This document shows, piece after piece, positions 38,301-50,843 of a DNA stretch of 64,000 nucleotides (position 1 is its first letter; each line of letters begins with the position of its first letter). Position numbers and translations under genes: made by a program. The notes beneath the pieces were generated by a model. The model had not been told where the DNA came from. It saw only the letters and a list, made by a program, of their open reading frames with translations, and made no database searches. The stretch is taken from contig JBBPUQ010000010.1 of assembly GCA_038501195.1 (NCBI GenBank), positions 3,346,001-3,410,000 on the forward strand, written 5' to 3'. The stretch is from Nemania diffusa. Taxonomy: Eukaryota; Ascomycota; Sordariomycetes; Xylariales; Xylariaceae.

Positions 38301-38978
38301 ATTTTAATATTTAAAATTTATTAATAACTATAAATAATTTTATAATATTTTTATAAAATAGTTTTATTTTTTATATTTTTATTAATTATTTTTTATTATA
38401 AATTAAAGCTATAAAAATTAAAAATAAAATAATTAATTATTGTTTTTAAAATAAATATTTTTAAAAAAATAAAAAAAATAAAATATTTTAAAAATATTTT
38501 TAATATATTATAAATATTTATTTGCTTTATTAAATTTTATATATAAATATAATAAATTAATAATATTTTATTTAATTTTTAAAACAAACTTTTTAATTTT
38601 TTTGTAAAAAATATAATAAAATTGTTTATTATTTATATTAAATATTTATTTTTAAATATTTGTTTTATAGTTTATAAATCTGCTTTTTTTATAGTTTTAT
38701 TTTTTACTTTTTTAAATATAAACTATAACTATATATTATTATTTATAAATATAATAGCTTTATTTTTATATAATATATTAATAGTTTTTATAATATTAAA
38801 TATTTTGTTTTATTATTTTATAAAATTTATTTGTTTAAATTTTTAATATAAATATTATAATTATTTAATAATAAAATTAGTTTTTTTAAATTTTTTATAA
38901 TAATTAATATTAAAAATTTTTATAGTTTATAATTAATTATTTTAAACTATAAACTAATTTTAAAAATATTAAATTTAA

Positions 38979-39038
38979 TGTTATAATTAATATATTTAAA
39001 TAAAGCAAAGTTTATAAATAAAGTATTATTTATATATT

Positions 39039-39070
<32 letters not shown>

Positions 39071-42000
39071 CTATTTTAAATTTAGTTTATATAAATATAT
39101 ATTTATAAATATATAATAAATTATATATATAAATTAAAAGCTTTATTTTAACTATAAATATTATTTTAAATGTTATTTAATTTAATTACTTAGCTATAAT
39201 TATTTTTTTTGTTAAAAAAATTTTGTTTTAAAATTAATATTTTAAAAACTTAAATTTATTATTTATATTTTAATAAAAAAAAAAATTACTTTAAATATTT
39301 ATTTTAATATTATTATATTATAAATTTTTATTTTATAAAAATATATAAAGCTTTTTTATAAATAATTATTATAAAATTATAGTAACTTTATTTATAATTA
39401 TATTTATATTTATATTTTTTTTTTGCAATTTTTTAATTATTTTTATAAAATTTTTTTTTAATATGTTATTATTTTTATATATTTTTAAAAATTTATTTTT
39501 TTTTATTGCTTATAGTTATTTTTTTAATTATTTTAAAAGTTTTGCTACTTTAAAATTTATTTTGTAAAATATTAACAATATTTTAGCTAAATTTTTAAAA
39601 TTGTTTATAAAATATTATTAATTATTAAAATTTTATTTTTTTTAATTAATTTAATATTGTAAAGTTTTTTTATAATAAAATTATAAAATATATATTTGTT
39701 TTATTTTTTATTTTTATTTATTTTTTATAAAAAAAATTATTTTATTTTTTAGTTTATTTGTTTATTATTTTAATAATAAATTGTTTAAAAACTTTTATAA
39801 TTAATTAATATAATATAAATTTATTAATTTTTAATTATTTAAAATTTTTAATTAAAAAATAATAAAACTTATTTATTTAAAAATTTTAAAATGTTATTAA
39901 ATAAAAAAATAGTTTAATTTATTAAAAAGTTTATTAATAATTTAAAACTAGCGTTTTTTTATAATAAATATATAATTATTTATTTTAAAGTTAAATTTTT
40001 ATTTATATTAATTTTTTTAATATATTATTTTTTTTTAAATTTGTTTAAGTATTATTTATATTATTTTTATATATTGTTTAATAATATTAGTTTTTTGCTA
40101 AACTTTTTTTTGATTTAATTGTTTAATTAAAAATAAGTTTGTAAATTTTTATGTTTTGTTTTTTTAGTTATAATAATTAAATATTAAAAATTTAAATAAT
40201 ATTTTATATAATTATAATTTTATTAAATTATACAGTAATAATATAGCAGCAAAATTTATTGTTAATAATATATTTATTTAATTATTTTAATAATAGTTAC
40301 AGTAAAAATATAGTTATTAATTTAAATATTTAATAATAATTTTAATTTATTTTATAAATTTATAATATTTTATTAATAACAAAATTTATTTAATATTTAA
40401 TATTTTTATTAATTTATTAATAAAAAAAAAATAAATTAAAGTTTTTAATTTAAATTAATTTGTTTTAATAATTTAAAAACTTTAAATAGTTTTTTATAAT
40501 ATAATTATATTATTTTTTATATAGTTATTAATTTATTATAAAATATTAATTATAATAATTTATTAAATTAATTTATTATTATAAATATAAATTTGCTTTT
40601 TTTTTTATTTATTATTATTTTTTTAAAATTAATAATTATATATTAAAATAGTTATAAAAATATAAAAATAAATTATAATAACTTTAAAGTTTTATTTTTT
40701 AATATTTTTATTAATTAATATTTAAAATAGTTAATAATATATTTGTTATAATTTATTATTAATTTAAACTATTAATATTATAATAATATTAGCTTTTTTA
40801 TTTTATTATATTTAAAATAAACTATTGTTATTTTGTTATAAACTTTTTTTAAAAGCTTTATAAAAAAATAATTTATTTATAAAATTATAAATTATTTTTT
40901 ATAAATTATTAAATTTTTATTTAAAGTTTAATTTTTAAATTAATTTAATTATATTTTAATTTAATATATTTTTAAATTAAAAAATTTTCAATTATATTTT
41001 AAAATTTTATTAATTAATAATATTATAAGCAATAATATATTAATTTTTATATTTTGTTTTAAATAAAATAGTTTAATTATTAAATTTACACTTGTAAGTT
41101 TTTTTTTTTTTATTTATTAGTTTAAATAAAATTATATATTATTAATGTTTTATTTTGTTTTTTTAAGTTTGCAAATTTTTTTATTTTTTTAATAACAAGT
41201 TAGCTATTATATTTTTTAATTTTAATTAATATATAATAATAAAATAATATTAAATTATTAAATTTATTTAGTTAGTTTATTAAAAATTTAATTATTATTT
41301 AATATTAAAAAACTTAAAAATTTAATAATTAGTTATAATTAAAAATAACTGTTTTTTTTATATATTTATTAATTTAAGTTATTAATATTTAAATTTTTTA
41401 ATTACTATTAATATTTTTTTATTTAAAATATTATAATTTAATTTTTTTTTATATAAAGTTTTTAAATAATATATAATAAAATATTAAAAACTATTTTTTT
41501 TTTTTTACAATAAAACTTTTACTATTATTTTATTAAAAGTATTAGTTTTTATTTAAGTTTTTTTATTATAATTATAATAAACTAATATTAATACTAAAAT
41601 TAGTTGTTTTTTAAACTTTAAAAAAGCTATTTTATAGTTTTTATTTTATTAAAATATTATATTTTTTTTAATTAATTTAAATAAAAGCTTTATTTTATAA
41701 CTATATTTTAAAATAAATTAATAATAAAAGTTATAAAATTTTAAAAACAATTAAACTGCTTTTATATTTATTAATTATTTTTAGTTTTATATTACTGCGA
41801 TTTTTTTAAAGTTTATTTTTATTTTATTTTTTTTTATAATAAATTTTAAATATTTAGTTTTAATAATATAAAACTTATATTTTTTTAAATCAATTTATAA
41901 ATTTATATTTTATAGTTTTTTTAGTACTTTTTTTATATATTATTTATATTTTTTTAAATTATTTAAATAAATAAATATATTATTAATATAAATATTATAA

Positions 42001-45000
42001 AAATTATTTAAATATTTTTTTAAAATATTGTTTATATACTATTAAAAAATAATTAATTTATTAGTTAATTTAAAAAGTAATATTTTATATTTAAAAAAAT
42101 TATATTTTGTTTTAAAAATAATTAAGTTTTTATAATTTAAATATATATAAATTTAATAAAATATTTATTATATATTGATTTTTATAAAAATGTTAGCTTT
42201 AATAATTTAAGCTAAAATTTTATTTACTAAAAGTAAAAAATAATAGTTTTTTTTTATAATAATATTAATTTTTTAATAATTAATATAAAATTTTAGCTTT
42301 TTATTTAATTTTAAAACAAATAATATTAATATAACAAACAAAATATTTTTTAAAACAATAAATTTTTTTTGTAAATTTTTTATTATATATTTTTTTATAG
42401 TTTTTAATTTTTTAATTAATAATTTATATAAAAAATAATTAATTAAATTATTAATAATTTTATTAAAAATAAAATCGATTTAATAGTTTATAAATTAATT
42501 TAGTAATAATTAGTTTAAATTTATTTTATTAAATATATAAAATAAAAAGCAGTATTTTTTTAAAACTTGTTTTTATGCTTTTTTTTTTAATTTTTTGTTT
42601 TTTTTGTTAAAAAATATTTTGTTATATTTTTTGTTTTAAATTATTATATCGATTTTATTAATATTAATAATATATAGCTTAATTTATTTACAACAAATAG
42701 ATTTTATAAAAAAAGCAGCTTTAATAATAACAATATTTGCTAATAATTTATATTTATATTATTTTATTATATTTTTTTATAACTTATATAGTTTTTGTTT
42801 ATTATATTTTTAATTTGCTTTTTTAAATAAGTTTAATAATAATAAAAAGATTTTTTTTATTTTAACTATTTATAATTAACAATTTATTTTTTACATATTT
42901 TTATATAAAAAGTTTTTATAAAGTTTAAAAAACTTTTTTTACTATATTTTTTATAGTATAGTTTTTTTAAATGTTTTTATAGTTATATTTGTTTTTTTAT
43001 TTATTATAAGTTTTTTATTTAAAAGCAAAAAAACATAACAATGTTATTTATAATTTATTAAAATATTATATTGTTTATAAAACATTTTTTTAATTAAAAA
43101 GTTATATTTTATATTAATTATTATAAAAAATATATTTTTAAAAATATATTTTTATAAATAAAAGTTTATTATTAATGTTTAGTTAACTTTTTAATATAAG
43201 TTAATATTATATTTAATTATAGTTTATTTAATAAAATTATTATAAACTATAGTATTTATTTTTATTATAATTTTTTTAACAAATATTATATTTATAAAAA
43301 TATATTTATTTGTTTTTATATTAACTAAAGCTTTAATAATAAAAATTTATTTATTTATTTTTATTGTAATAATTATTAAAAATAAATTTTTATTTAAAAA
43401 TAATATTAAAAAATTTTTTATATTATTTATAATTAATTTATTTAACAATATTTTTAAAAAAAAGTTTAATAATTTTAAAATTAAACTTTTTTTTTATTTT
43501 TAATTTTTAATTTATTTAATATTTTTATATTTTAAATATATAGTTAATAGTTTAACTTTTTAACTTTTAATAGTAATTATTATAAATTTATTTATTTAAA
43601 AATACTTTTAAATTTAATGTTTTTTTTTTTAACAAATAAAACATTTTTTTTTTTTTATAAGCTAGTTAATTTTTTTTTTTATAAACTTTAAATATATTTT
43701 TTTTAAAAATATATTAATTGTTTTAATATTTTTATTATTTAAAATAATTTTAAATTGTTTTTTTTGTTTTTTTTTATATTATTTATTTAATATATTACTT
43801 TTATTTAAAGTATAAACTAAACATTTATATTAAAATATAAATTTTTTATATATTATTTCTTTATTTAAATATTAAAATATTATTTAATTTTTAATTTGTT
43901 TTATAAAACAAACATTAAATTTTTTTTTTTATTAAAATTTAAAAAAAAATTATTTATTAGTTAAATATATAAATTAGTTTTTAAAAGTTTAAAAATTTTT
44001 CAATTTTTTTAATTTATAGCTTTTTTATTTTATTTAAACTTTTTTTTTTTTATTTAAATTGTTATATTATTTAGTTAAATATTTTAATAACTTTATAAAT
44101 ATAATAATTTGTTTTAAATAAATATTTTTTAAATAAAATTGCAAATTATTTATAGCAATATTATTTAAATAAAATTTAATGTTTTTTATTTTTATAATAT
44201 TATTTATAAATTAATTTATATTAATTAATAAACAATTAAATTAATATTAAAGTTATATTTTAAAATTTATTTTGTTTTTTTTTAAAATTATTATAAAAAG
44301 TAATAACTTTTACTTTAACAAACTTTTTATATTTTAAATTATTAAAATTTATTATATTAGTAGTAATATAAAATATAATAGTTTAATTAATAATCTTTAT
44401 TACAATAGTTTAGTTTATAACTATTAATATAGCTTAATTTTAAATAATTAAATTATTAATTAATTAATTAATTTTATTTAGTTTAGCTTTTTTTTTTTTT
44501 AAAATTTATTTAATTTAGTTTAATTTTATTATAGCTAATTTAACTTTTAATATAGTTTTATATTAAATTTATTTAATATATTTAATTATAAAAACAATAG
44601 TTTAGTTTAACTTTTATTTTTATATATATATATTAATACTTATTAAATTATATATTTTATAACTTAAGTTTTAAACAACAATTTTTTTAAATATAATAGC
44701 TTAATTAATTTTTATAACTTTATAAAAAGCAAAAATATTTATAATATTATAAAAATTAAAATAAATTACTTTGTTTATATTAATAGTTGCTATAAAAAAA
44801 AATTTTAAACTTTAAACTTTTATTTAGTATTTTTTAACAAGTTTATATATATAAATAACAATATTTTTACAAGTTTTATTTATTATAAAGTTTTAATATT
44901 TTATTAAAACTTTTTATAAACTATAGCTTTTTTTTTTTTATTAGTAAAGTTATTATTTTTATTATATTTTTTTATATAAAAAAATATTAAATTAATTATT

Positions 45001-45484
45001 AAAGTTATATAAAAAAATCAGCAACAAAAATTAATTTTAAAACTTTATTAAATTAAATATAATATTTTATAAAATTAAATAAATTAAATCTAATAACTAA
45101 AAAATTATTTAAAAAAATAGTTGATTTTTTATTATTTAAAATGTTTATATAATATAATAAACTAGTAAAAATAATTAATACATTTATTATATAAACAACT
45201 TAATTAATTAAATCAATTTAATTAAATATAAAGTTTTATAGCTATAATATATTAAAAATTTTACAATTATTACAATTAATATATTTAAACAAAACAAAGC
45301 TTATAAATAAAATATTATTTATATATTAATTATAAAATAAAAAAAAAAAAAAAACTATTTTAAGCTTAGTTTATATAAATATATATTTATAAATATATAA
45401 TAAATTATATATATAAATTAAAAGTTTTACTTTAATTATAAATGCTACTTTAAATATTACTTAGTTTAATTACTTAGTTATAAC
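38979..45484. mobile_element. Mutated LTR-retroelement relic (LTR pair)
   Basis: Two direct repeats of about 217 bp lie 6289 bp apart: 38979-39195 and 45268-45484. Both contain the same order of elements: AATTAATATATTTAAA, an AAAG/TTTATAAATAAA block, a long poly-A run, ACTATTTTAA, a TATATAAATTAAAAG segment and TTACTTAG. Most differences are C/T or G/A transitions. The left copy begins TGTTATAA and the ends read CTATAATT or TTATAACT, close to the inverted form of that start, as expected of LTRs beginning TG and ending CA that have since mutated. The 6.5-kb size suits a Gypsy or Copia element. No gag/pol frame survives, so superfamily and orientation cannot be given. Confidence 0.65.
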
Positions 45485-46658
45485 TTTTAATTTTAAATTT
45501 ATATTTAATTTTAAAGTTTTATTTAATTTTAAAAACTTTAAAATTATATTTATAAAAACTATAATTATAATTGTTATAAATAAACAAATTAATATTAATA
45601 ATAAATATATAATATATATTAAAGTTATAATATTAAAAAATATTAAAAATATAAATTTTTTTAAAATATTAAATAATTAATTTATAACTATTAATAATTT
45701 AAATTTATTAAAATAAATAATAGTAATATATTTATTACTTAATTAAAAATATTATATTAATTTTAATTAATAATATTATTATTAATAATATTATTATAAA
45801 TAATAATAATATTTTATTATTATTGCTTTTTTATATAATTAATTTTTTACTATATTAAAAATATATAAAATAACTTAAGTTTTAATATAATAAATTAAAT
45901 AAAAAACTATTAAAATATAAAAAAACAAAATATTAAAAGTTTTTTAATTATAAAAAAAAAATTATATAAAAAATTATATAAATTTATTAAATTTAAAAAT
46001 ATTAATAAATTAATATTAAATATATTAAAAATAATTTATATTATAGTTATAAAACTAACTATAAAAAATAATATAAAAAATAAAACTTTTTTAAAAAAAA
46101 TAATATTAATAAATTTTTAATTAATAAAATTAACTAAATAAATAAAATAATATTATAATTTAAAAAAATTTAATTAATAAATAATATTAAATATATTAAA
46201 ATTAATAAAAGTATTAATTAATAAGTTTAAATTTTTAATTAATAAAATTTTTAAATATAATAATTAAATAATAAACTTGTTTAAAATTTTTAAATTAAAA
46301 AGTTTTATTAATAATATTTTAAAACTTTTATTAAAAAATAAAAAAATATATATAAAAATTTTAAATAAATTTATAAATTAAAAATTAAATAAATTAAAAA
46401 TATAATTATTAATTAATTTAAAATAATATAAATTAAATAATAATTAAAACTTTTATTATTTTTAAAATAAAAATTTATATTAAATAAAACAAAAAATAAA
46501 AAATTTAATTATTAGTTTAAATTATATTTATAAATTTATTAAATTAATTTTAATAATAATATTTATAATATTAATAAACTAATAAAATAATAATAATATA
46601 TTAAAATAATTTATTAATAAAAGTTTTAACATATAAAAAAAATATATGCTTTATTAAA

Positions 46659-46800
46659 AATATTAAAAAAGTTTTAAAAATAAAACTTGTATTAAAAAAT
46701 AATATAGTATTATAGATTATTAAAAAAAGTTTTAACAAATTGGCCAAATCTAGACTATTTTATATTCTTGTGTGTCACGTGTTTTCGCCCCACTTATCTG
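46659..46800. repeat. Right copy of island-flanking direct repeat
   Basis: Partner of 28494-28635. The part left of AATT (46738-46741) is mutated to A/T. The part to its right (TGGCCAAATCTAGAC onward, through the run with CACGTG and CGCCCC) is unmutated, and in the left copy those same G and C positions have become A and T. Confidence 0.9.
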
Positions 46801-47485
46801 GACCGGGACCCACAAGGATGCTTGTGTAACAGTACCTCTACATACATATGTGCCTACATACGTACATATGTAGGTATGTTGCCGCCGGTTGCGCCGTTGA
46901 AGACCCCTGCAGAGCAGATTACTACAGAGTTGCGATATGGGTGGACTCTGTCACACAACTTTCGATTCAAGTATCTGCACCGGCTCTTGGCCCGCCTTTG
47001 CTTGACGGGGACCGAAGCTGCGGGTCGCGGTCTTCAGTGACGCAGCCGCGCCCGTTTTGGGTCCGGCATCCTGTACGCGTAACCCTCGGCTACTTCCTAT
47101 GGCAGTACTCTCCGATTGATATCTTTCTCGCTACCTTGCATCGAGTCGGGTCAAGTTTGTGTACATCTTTCCAGTACAGCACCAGGCACAGACTAGCTCA
47201 ACTCGGCACCAACAGCACCTAGTAGCTCCTTGGTCGATTTGATGCACGCCATTTACATACACTCAGGGGAGAATCAGAGTAGCTTCATCGCAACTATTTC
47301 AACATAGTTGTCTCGTAGTCTCGCATACTAGATGATATCGTTGACACTATACAGACCAAGGTAGAGACCGCCATATGTGTGATAAAAAGAAAACTACATA
47401 ATTCGGTGCCTTCTGAGTCGTTTCTATCCATTCTGTTTGCCAGGCCTATCCCGTTTGTATTATTTCATGTGTCGACTAGGGCTTA
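46801..47485. other. Intergenic, right of the island, with a palindrome
   Basis: Normal composition resumes abruptly. A 22-base palindrome with one mismatched pair (46853-46874, CCTACATA centred on CGTA) lies within a run of CATACATATG/TACATATG words. No gene is supported; this is the 3' side of the P450 gene. Confidence 0.5.
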
Positions 47486-49186
47486 TTAGGCCCTCGGCCC
47501 TAATGTAGAGAATGAAGCTTCGTACTTGGATGCCTCCTGCTCAATGAGGAATGCGTGTTCAGGGCTGCGAATGGTGAACTTGACAGAGAACGGCTCCTGC
47601 ACGGTTTGGTGATTAAGAATCTTGTCGTCGATAGGCCCGTTCTAGACGTTTCACTTGTTAGTGGCGCACCATTGAGAATCAAGATTAGGGAATAGAAGAT
47701 GAATTGGCACTAACCGGAGTCAATTCGAAACAATAGAGCAGACGGGCAAATGCTATGTAGAGTGCCTGCTCCGCCACTTTCCAGCCGACACAGGTTCGCC
47801 GCCCGCCACCAAAGCCCCAAAAGTTGGCAGTCTTAAAGCCCTCTGAGCCGCCCATCCATCTCTCCGGCCGAAACTCGTTAGGTTCGTCAAACTCGCTCGA
47901 TAGTGCAATCGAGTTGATCAAGAAGCTAGTGCCAGTGGGGATGAATTGTCCATCGAAGTAAAGGTCCTCGGTAAGTTGGTGAGGAGGGATGATGGGTACG
48001 GTCGGTCGCCAGCGCAAGACCTCTTTGATCATGGAGGCGATATAGGGCGTATTCGGCAGGTCGGACATTCGGGGAAGCCTAAGTGATGTGCCGTGTGTGC
48101 ACACACGATCGGCTTCTCTGCGTGCTCGTTTCTGGACCCCGGGGCGCGTGGCCATTGCCATGACGAACGTGTTCATCGTCATGCGCGTATTGTCGCCGCC
48201 GGCCGCTATAACAGACATGGCTAGGTACATGGCCTCTTCGTCATCGCCGGCGAACCTCATGTCCGGGTGAAGAAGAACGTCGCGGACGAACGATGGTGGC
48301 GCTGAGCTAGTGTTGTTGCGTACGGCGGCTTGAACAGGCTTCCACCATTCCTGGAAGACATTGTAATGAAACGCGCCCATCTGTGCCCAGAACCGCCTCC
48401 AAGGCTGGAGGAAAAAGGGAAGCTTGCTCACCAAAGGGAAGAAATCCACGTAGCTCCGGTTAATAGCCGTAACAAATTCGACCGTAACTTTTTGATAGCC
48501 ATCAAGCTGCTCTTTAGTCTTGTCTAGGGGATAGCCCATAACAATCCTGTAAAGCAAAGATATAGAATATCTGTAGTTGTGGGCAAACCATAGGTTAGGT
48601 TCTCGGAAATACCGACGAAGCATATTTACGCTTTCGATTTCCTGCATTTCGGCGTAGACCTTTAAATTTGAGCCGCTGAGCAAGTGATGCATCACACGAC
48701 GCCCCTCTCGCCATTCCTTTTCTTGTCTTATGACTGAGCGCTTTCCGTTGCTTACAAGGCCGCTCGCAACGGGCATATGGGGTCTCTCGTTGGTAATCCG
48801 GCCTCGTTTAGCTATGAGTTCCGTGACGACGCGGTCTGAGTTTAACACGACCCACGTCTGACACCCCATATGTAACGTCACCATCTCCCCATACGGTATC
48901 AAGGAGGCCAGCTGTTGGACGCTGAGATCAGTGCGCTTTCTTTGCGTCCTTCAGGTGCTCAACTCACCCAATTATTCAACGAGACGGCACTACGACGGGC
49001 TTGCATCATCTGTAGTAAGTTTCCCAGAACTGGGAGGCCTGGGGGCCCCGGTGGCATTGTCCATTTCTTTGTGCTGCCCGACCATTTCAAGTCAGGGGGC
49101 TTCAAAAAGTGAAGAACCACTACACAGCTACCGCATAAACCGAGAAATAGGCCCCAGTGGAGATACACAATGCTAATTAGATGCAT
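47486..49186 (-). CDS. Cytochrome P450 monooxygenase
   Basis: Haem-thiolate monooxygenase anchored in the ER membrane. Three exons on the minus strand: 49186-48968, 48911-47715, 47641-47486; introns 56 and 73 nt; 523 residues, phases all zero. N-terminal hydrophobic anchor (ISIVYLHWGLFLGLCGSCVV), then the Pro-rich hinge MPPGPPGLPVLGN. I-helix AAGGDNTRMT, K-helix KEVLRW (ExxR), the PERF-like FRPERW, and haem loop FGGGRRTCVG with the axial Cys near residue 447. The overall style (ITNERPHMP, DFFPLVSKLPFFLQPW) resembles fungal P450s of the O-methylsterigmatocystin-oxidoreductase-like group, but that name says little about substrate. It is divergent from the UbiA prenyltransferase relic, with 753 bp between starts, suggesting a shared promoter and a joint metabolic role in the past. 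The gene itself looks intact. Confidence 0.93.
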
Positions 49187-49939
49187 GCTAGCGGGCAATA
49201 GGGAGGATAGAATATGATGTTGGGGGCTATGGTCCGTTTCGAGGCATCGAGAAGGAAGAAATAGTATTTTGTAAGCCGGTGGAAATGCAGGGTACAGAAC
49301 AAGTCCTGCGATCGGCGAGATCGATTCTAAGACGGCCGATGAGAACTTATGACCTCAAAAACAAATAATATACCGCAATCCTTTGCCGATTTGGATGTCA
49401 TTAATGCAAGATGTCGCTTACTTTGCGAGGAGACGCCTAGATTGCGAAGTGTGAGCAATATCTGGCGCTGATTCGCCACGAAGGTAACAAAACTTACTGT
49501 ATCAATTATCCTGTTATCAGTATTGTCGATGTCGCCTCTCATCCTCCACGTCATCTTAAACCTACTGCTGGAGGTAACACCGCTGATAATATACGACGAG
49601 CTCCCCGAATCGGGGAGGGAAGCATTCGTGTGTCCTATTTTATGCAGCCCTTTCTATGCACCCCTAAAAGGCAGTTCTTAGCCATTGGTTCTGTGGAGCG
49701 CCCTTTCTGGTGCAAGAAACAGAGATGCCATCTTTGACAATAAAGGGGACGATAGTTCCAGCCTCTGCTAGAACATGTAGGTTAGTGAGTACTCGATCAT
49801 AGCCTTTCCCATCCCTACTTCTGGCGTCCACCTCGGAGACTGCACATACTACTCACCACCATACCAGTTCTTTATATTTGCAGGCCCCGAAGTTATACAC
49901 ATCGTTTCTTGTGATAATTTTAACCATTCTCTGAACGCC
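49187..49939. promoter_or_regulatory. Shared intergenic region of P450 and UbiA genes
   Basis: 753 bp between two divergent starts, so the most likely location of both promoters. I see no gene in it and cannot name a specific factor site. Confidence 0.4.
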
Positions 49940-50017
49940 ATGGACGCCGTGAAGGGTTACAAACAGCCAAGCCATGGCCTCTTTCGCTTTATCTCAGACG
50001 CATGGGTTCCCTATGCC

Positions 50018-50368
50018 AGCGTGACCCAGTACCATGTTGCCGCAGGGGTACAAAATACAGGCTCCGGCAGCCATCTGCGCAGCTGTAAAGAAATACGCCT
50101 GCACCGTTGTGATGGCACCGCGTGGGATGGGCCGCACTCGGCGGCGCGCAACCTGACGATCGAAGTCTTGATCCAAGTTATCATTCCACGTGCAGGTAAT
50201 ACCCCGGAACATGGCCGCCCCAAAACCCAAATAGCCCGCTTAAATAGCAATTGCTTGCAGATTGATATCCTTGGAAAATGGAGCGATATTTATGGAAAAT
50301 CCAAGTCCTATTACGTAGTCCCAGTAGAACGCCCAGAAGCCGGACTGGCGATCCAGACGCATCAGTTC
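50018..50368 (-). other. Inverted 351-bp segment within the UbiA gene
   Basis: Exactly 117 codons reversed in place. At the left edge the plus-strand frame ends with the codon GCC (WVPYA) and the next expected residues, ELMRLDRQ, start at 50368 on the minus strand. At the other end the minus-strand frame finishes ...MVLGHA at 50018 and the expected continuation GVDGLFLFIYPL starts with GGC at 50369 on the plus strand. Both junctions are in frame. The flanks are GCC on the left and GGC on the right, a 3-bp inverted microhomology. Confidence 0.85.
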
Positions 50369-50569
50369 GGCGTGGACGGCTTGTTCTTGTTTATTTACCC
50401 CTTGCTGAAGCGTTACACGGACTTTCCTCAAGTCGAACTGGGATTTGGGCTGTCTTACGCTATATTTCTAGTAATTGCTATCGTTGGAAAGGACCCGCTA
50501 GCACCGCTGTTGGACCCTTCGACGGGTCTCTCAGGCTTACGCGAGGCCACGGCGTCGCCTGCGGCCTAG

Positions 50570-50843
50570 TGAGACGGTGTGGGTAACCTGACCACATGGG
50601 GGTTAGGTTGATTAGGTCATCAAGACTTAGTTTTTCTTTTCTTTTATTTAAGATAGTTAGCCCATGCCAGTTAGAGATAGTTGGCACGCCTCTCACGCGG
50701 CCCCCTTCGGGGGTCCGCTACACCCGAATATACATTTGCGTCACTTATTTACTATTCTTCTAAGCCTCAAATCTCTAGAAGTGATCTACATGACCGTGGT
50801 CAGTCCTCTAGAGTGCGTAGTGTGTGTTACATACTTCGTTTCA
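50570..50843. mobile_element. Solo-LTR-like insertion in the UbiA gene
   Basis: 274 bp bounded by TGAGAC at the start and GTTTCA at the end (TG..CA with matching inverted tips TGARAC) and flanked on both sides by CTAG (50566-50569 and 50844-50847), a likely 4-bp target-site duplication. Removing the element and one CTAG joins the UbiA frame without shift. Inside is a strong hairpin (50697-50718; GCGG, CCCCC, TTC loop, GGGGG, bulged T, CCGC) and a T/C-rich tract. No coding capacity. Family not identified. Confidence 0.65.

Larger units (their letters stand above)
28577..46741. other. AT-rich, C-to-T mutated island without genes
   Basis: About 18 kb in which most 60-base lines hold only one to five G or C. 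No frame encodes a recognisable protein; the longest (38622-38846, plus) is low-complexity Ile/Phe/Leu/Asn. Surviving C is nearly always preceded by A or G and followed by A or T. TpC, CpC and CpG (and their complements) are almost gone, with rare exceptions such as TCGA near 37784, 42474 and 42649. Fungal RIP or a related cytosine-mutating process, acting on repeats, is the likely cause. The island contains an LTR pair (38979-45484) and a 96-bp tandem duplication. Its edges fall inside the 142-bp direct repeats. Confidence 0.9.

Noticed and set aside
38622..38846. 75-codon hydrophobic frame inside the AT-rich island
   Set aside because: Ile/Phe/Leu/Tyr/Asn low-complexity translation expected from AT-only DNA.
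28577..46741. Mitochondrial DNA insertion as the source of the AT-rich island
   Set aside because: No rRNA, tRNA or respiratory-chain gene pattern is visible, and the mutated LTR and transition-only repeat differences fit mutated repeats better.
28494..46800. Reading the 142-bp flanking repeats as LTRs or as a target-site duplication of one large transposon
   Set aside because: Too long for a target duplication, and LTRs of a mutated element would be mutated over their whole length, not in opposite halves.
50018..50368. Invertible switch (programmed inversion) in the UbiA gene
   Set aside because: Only 3 bp of inverted match at the edges and no recombinase gene nearby; a one-off event is more likely, although mixed orientation has not been tested.
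49940..50569. Continuous plus-strand frame of 209 codons taken as a normal protein
   Set aside because: Its first 26 and last about 65 codons are UbiA-like, but the middle 117 codons are the reverse complement of the expected segment.
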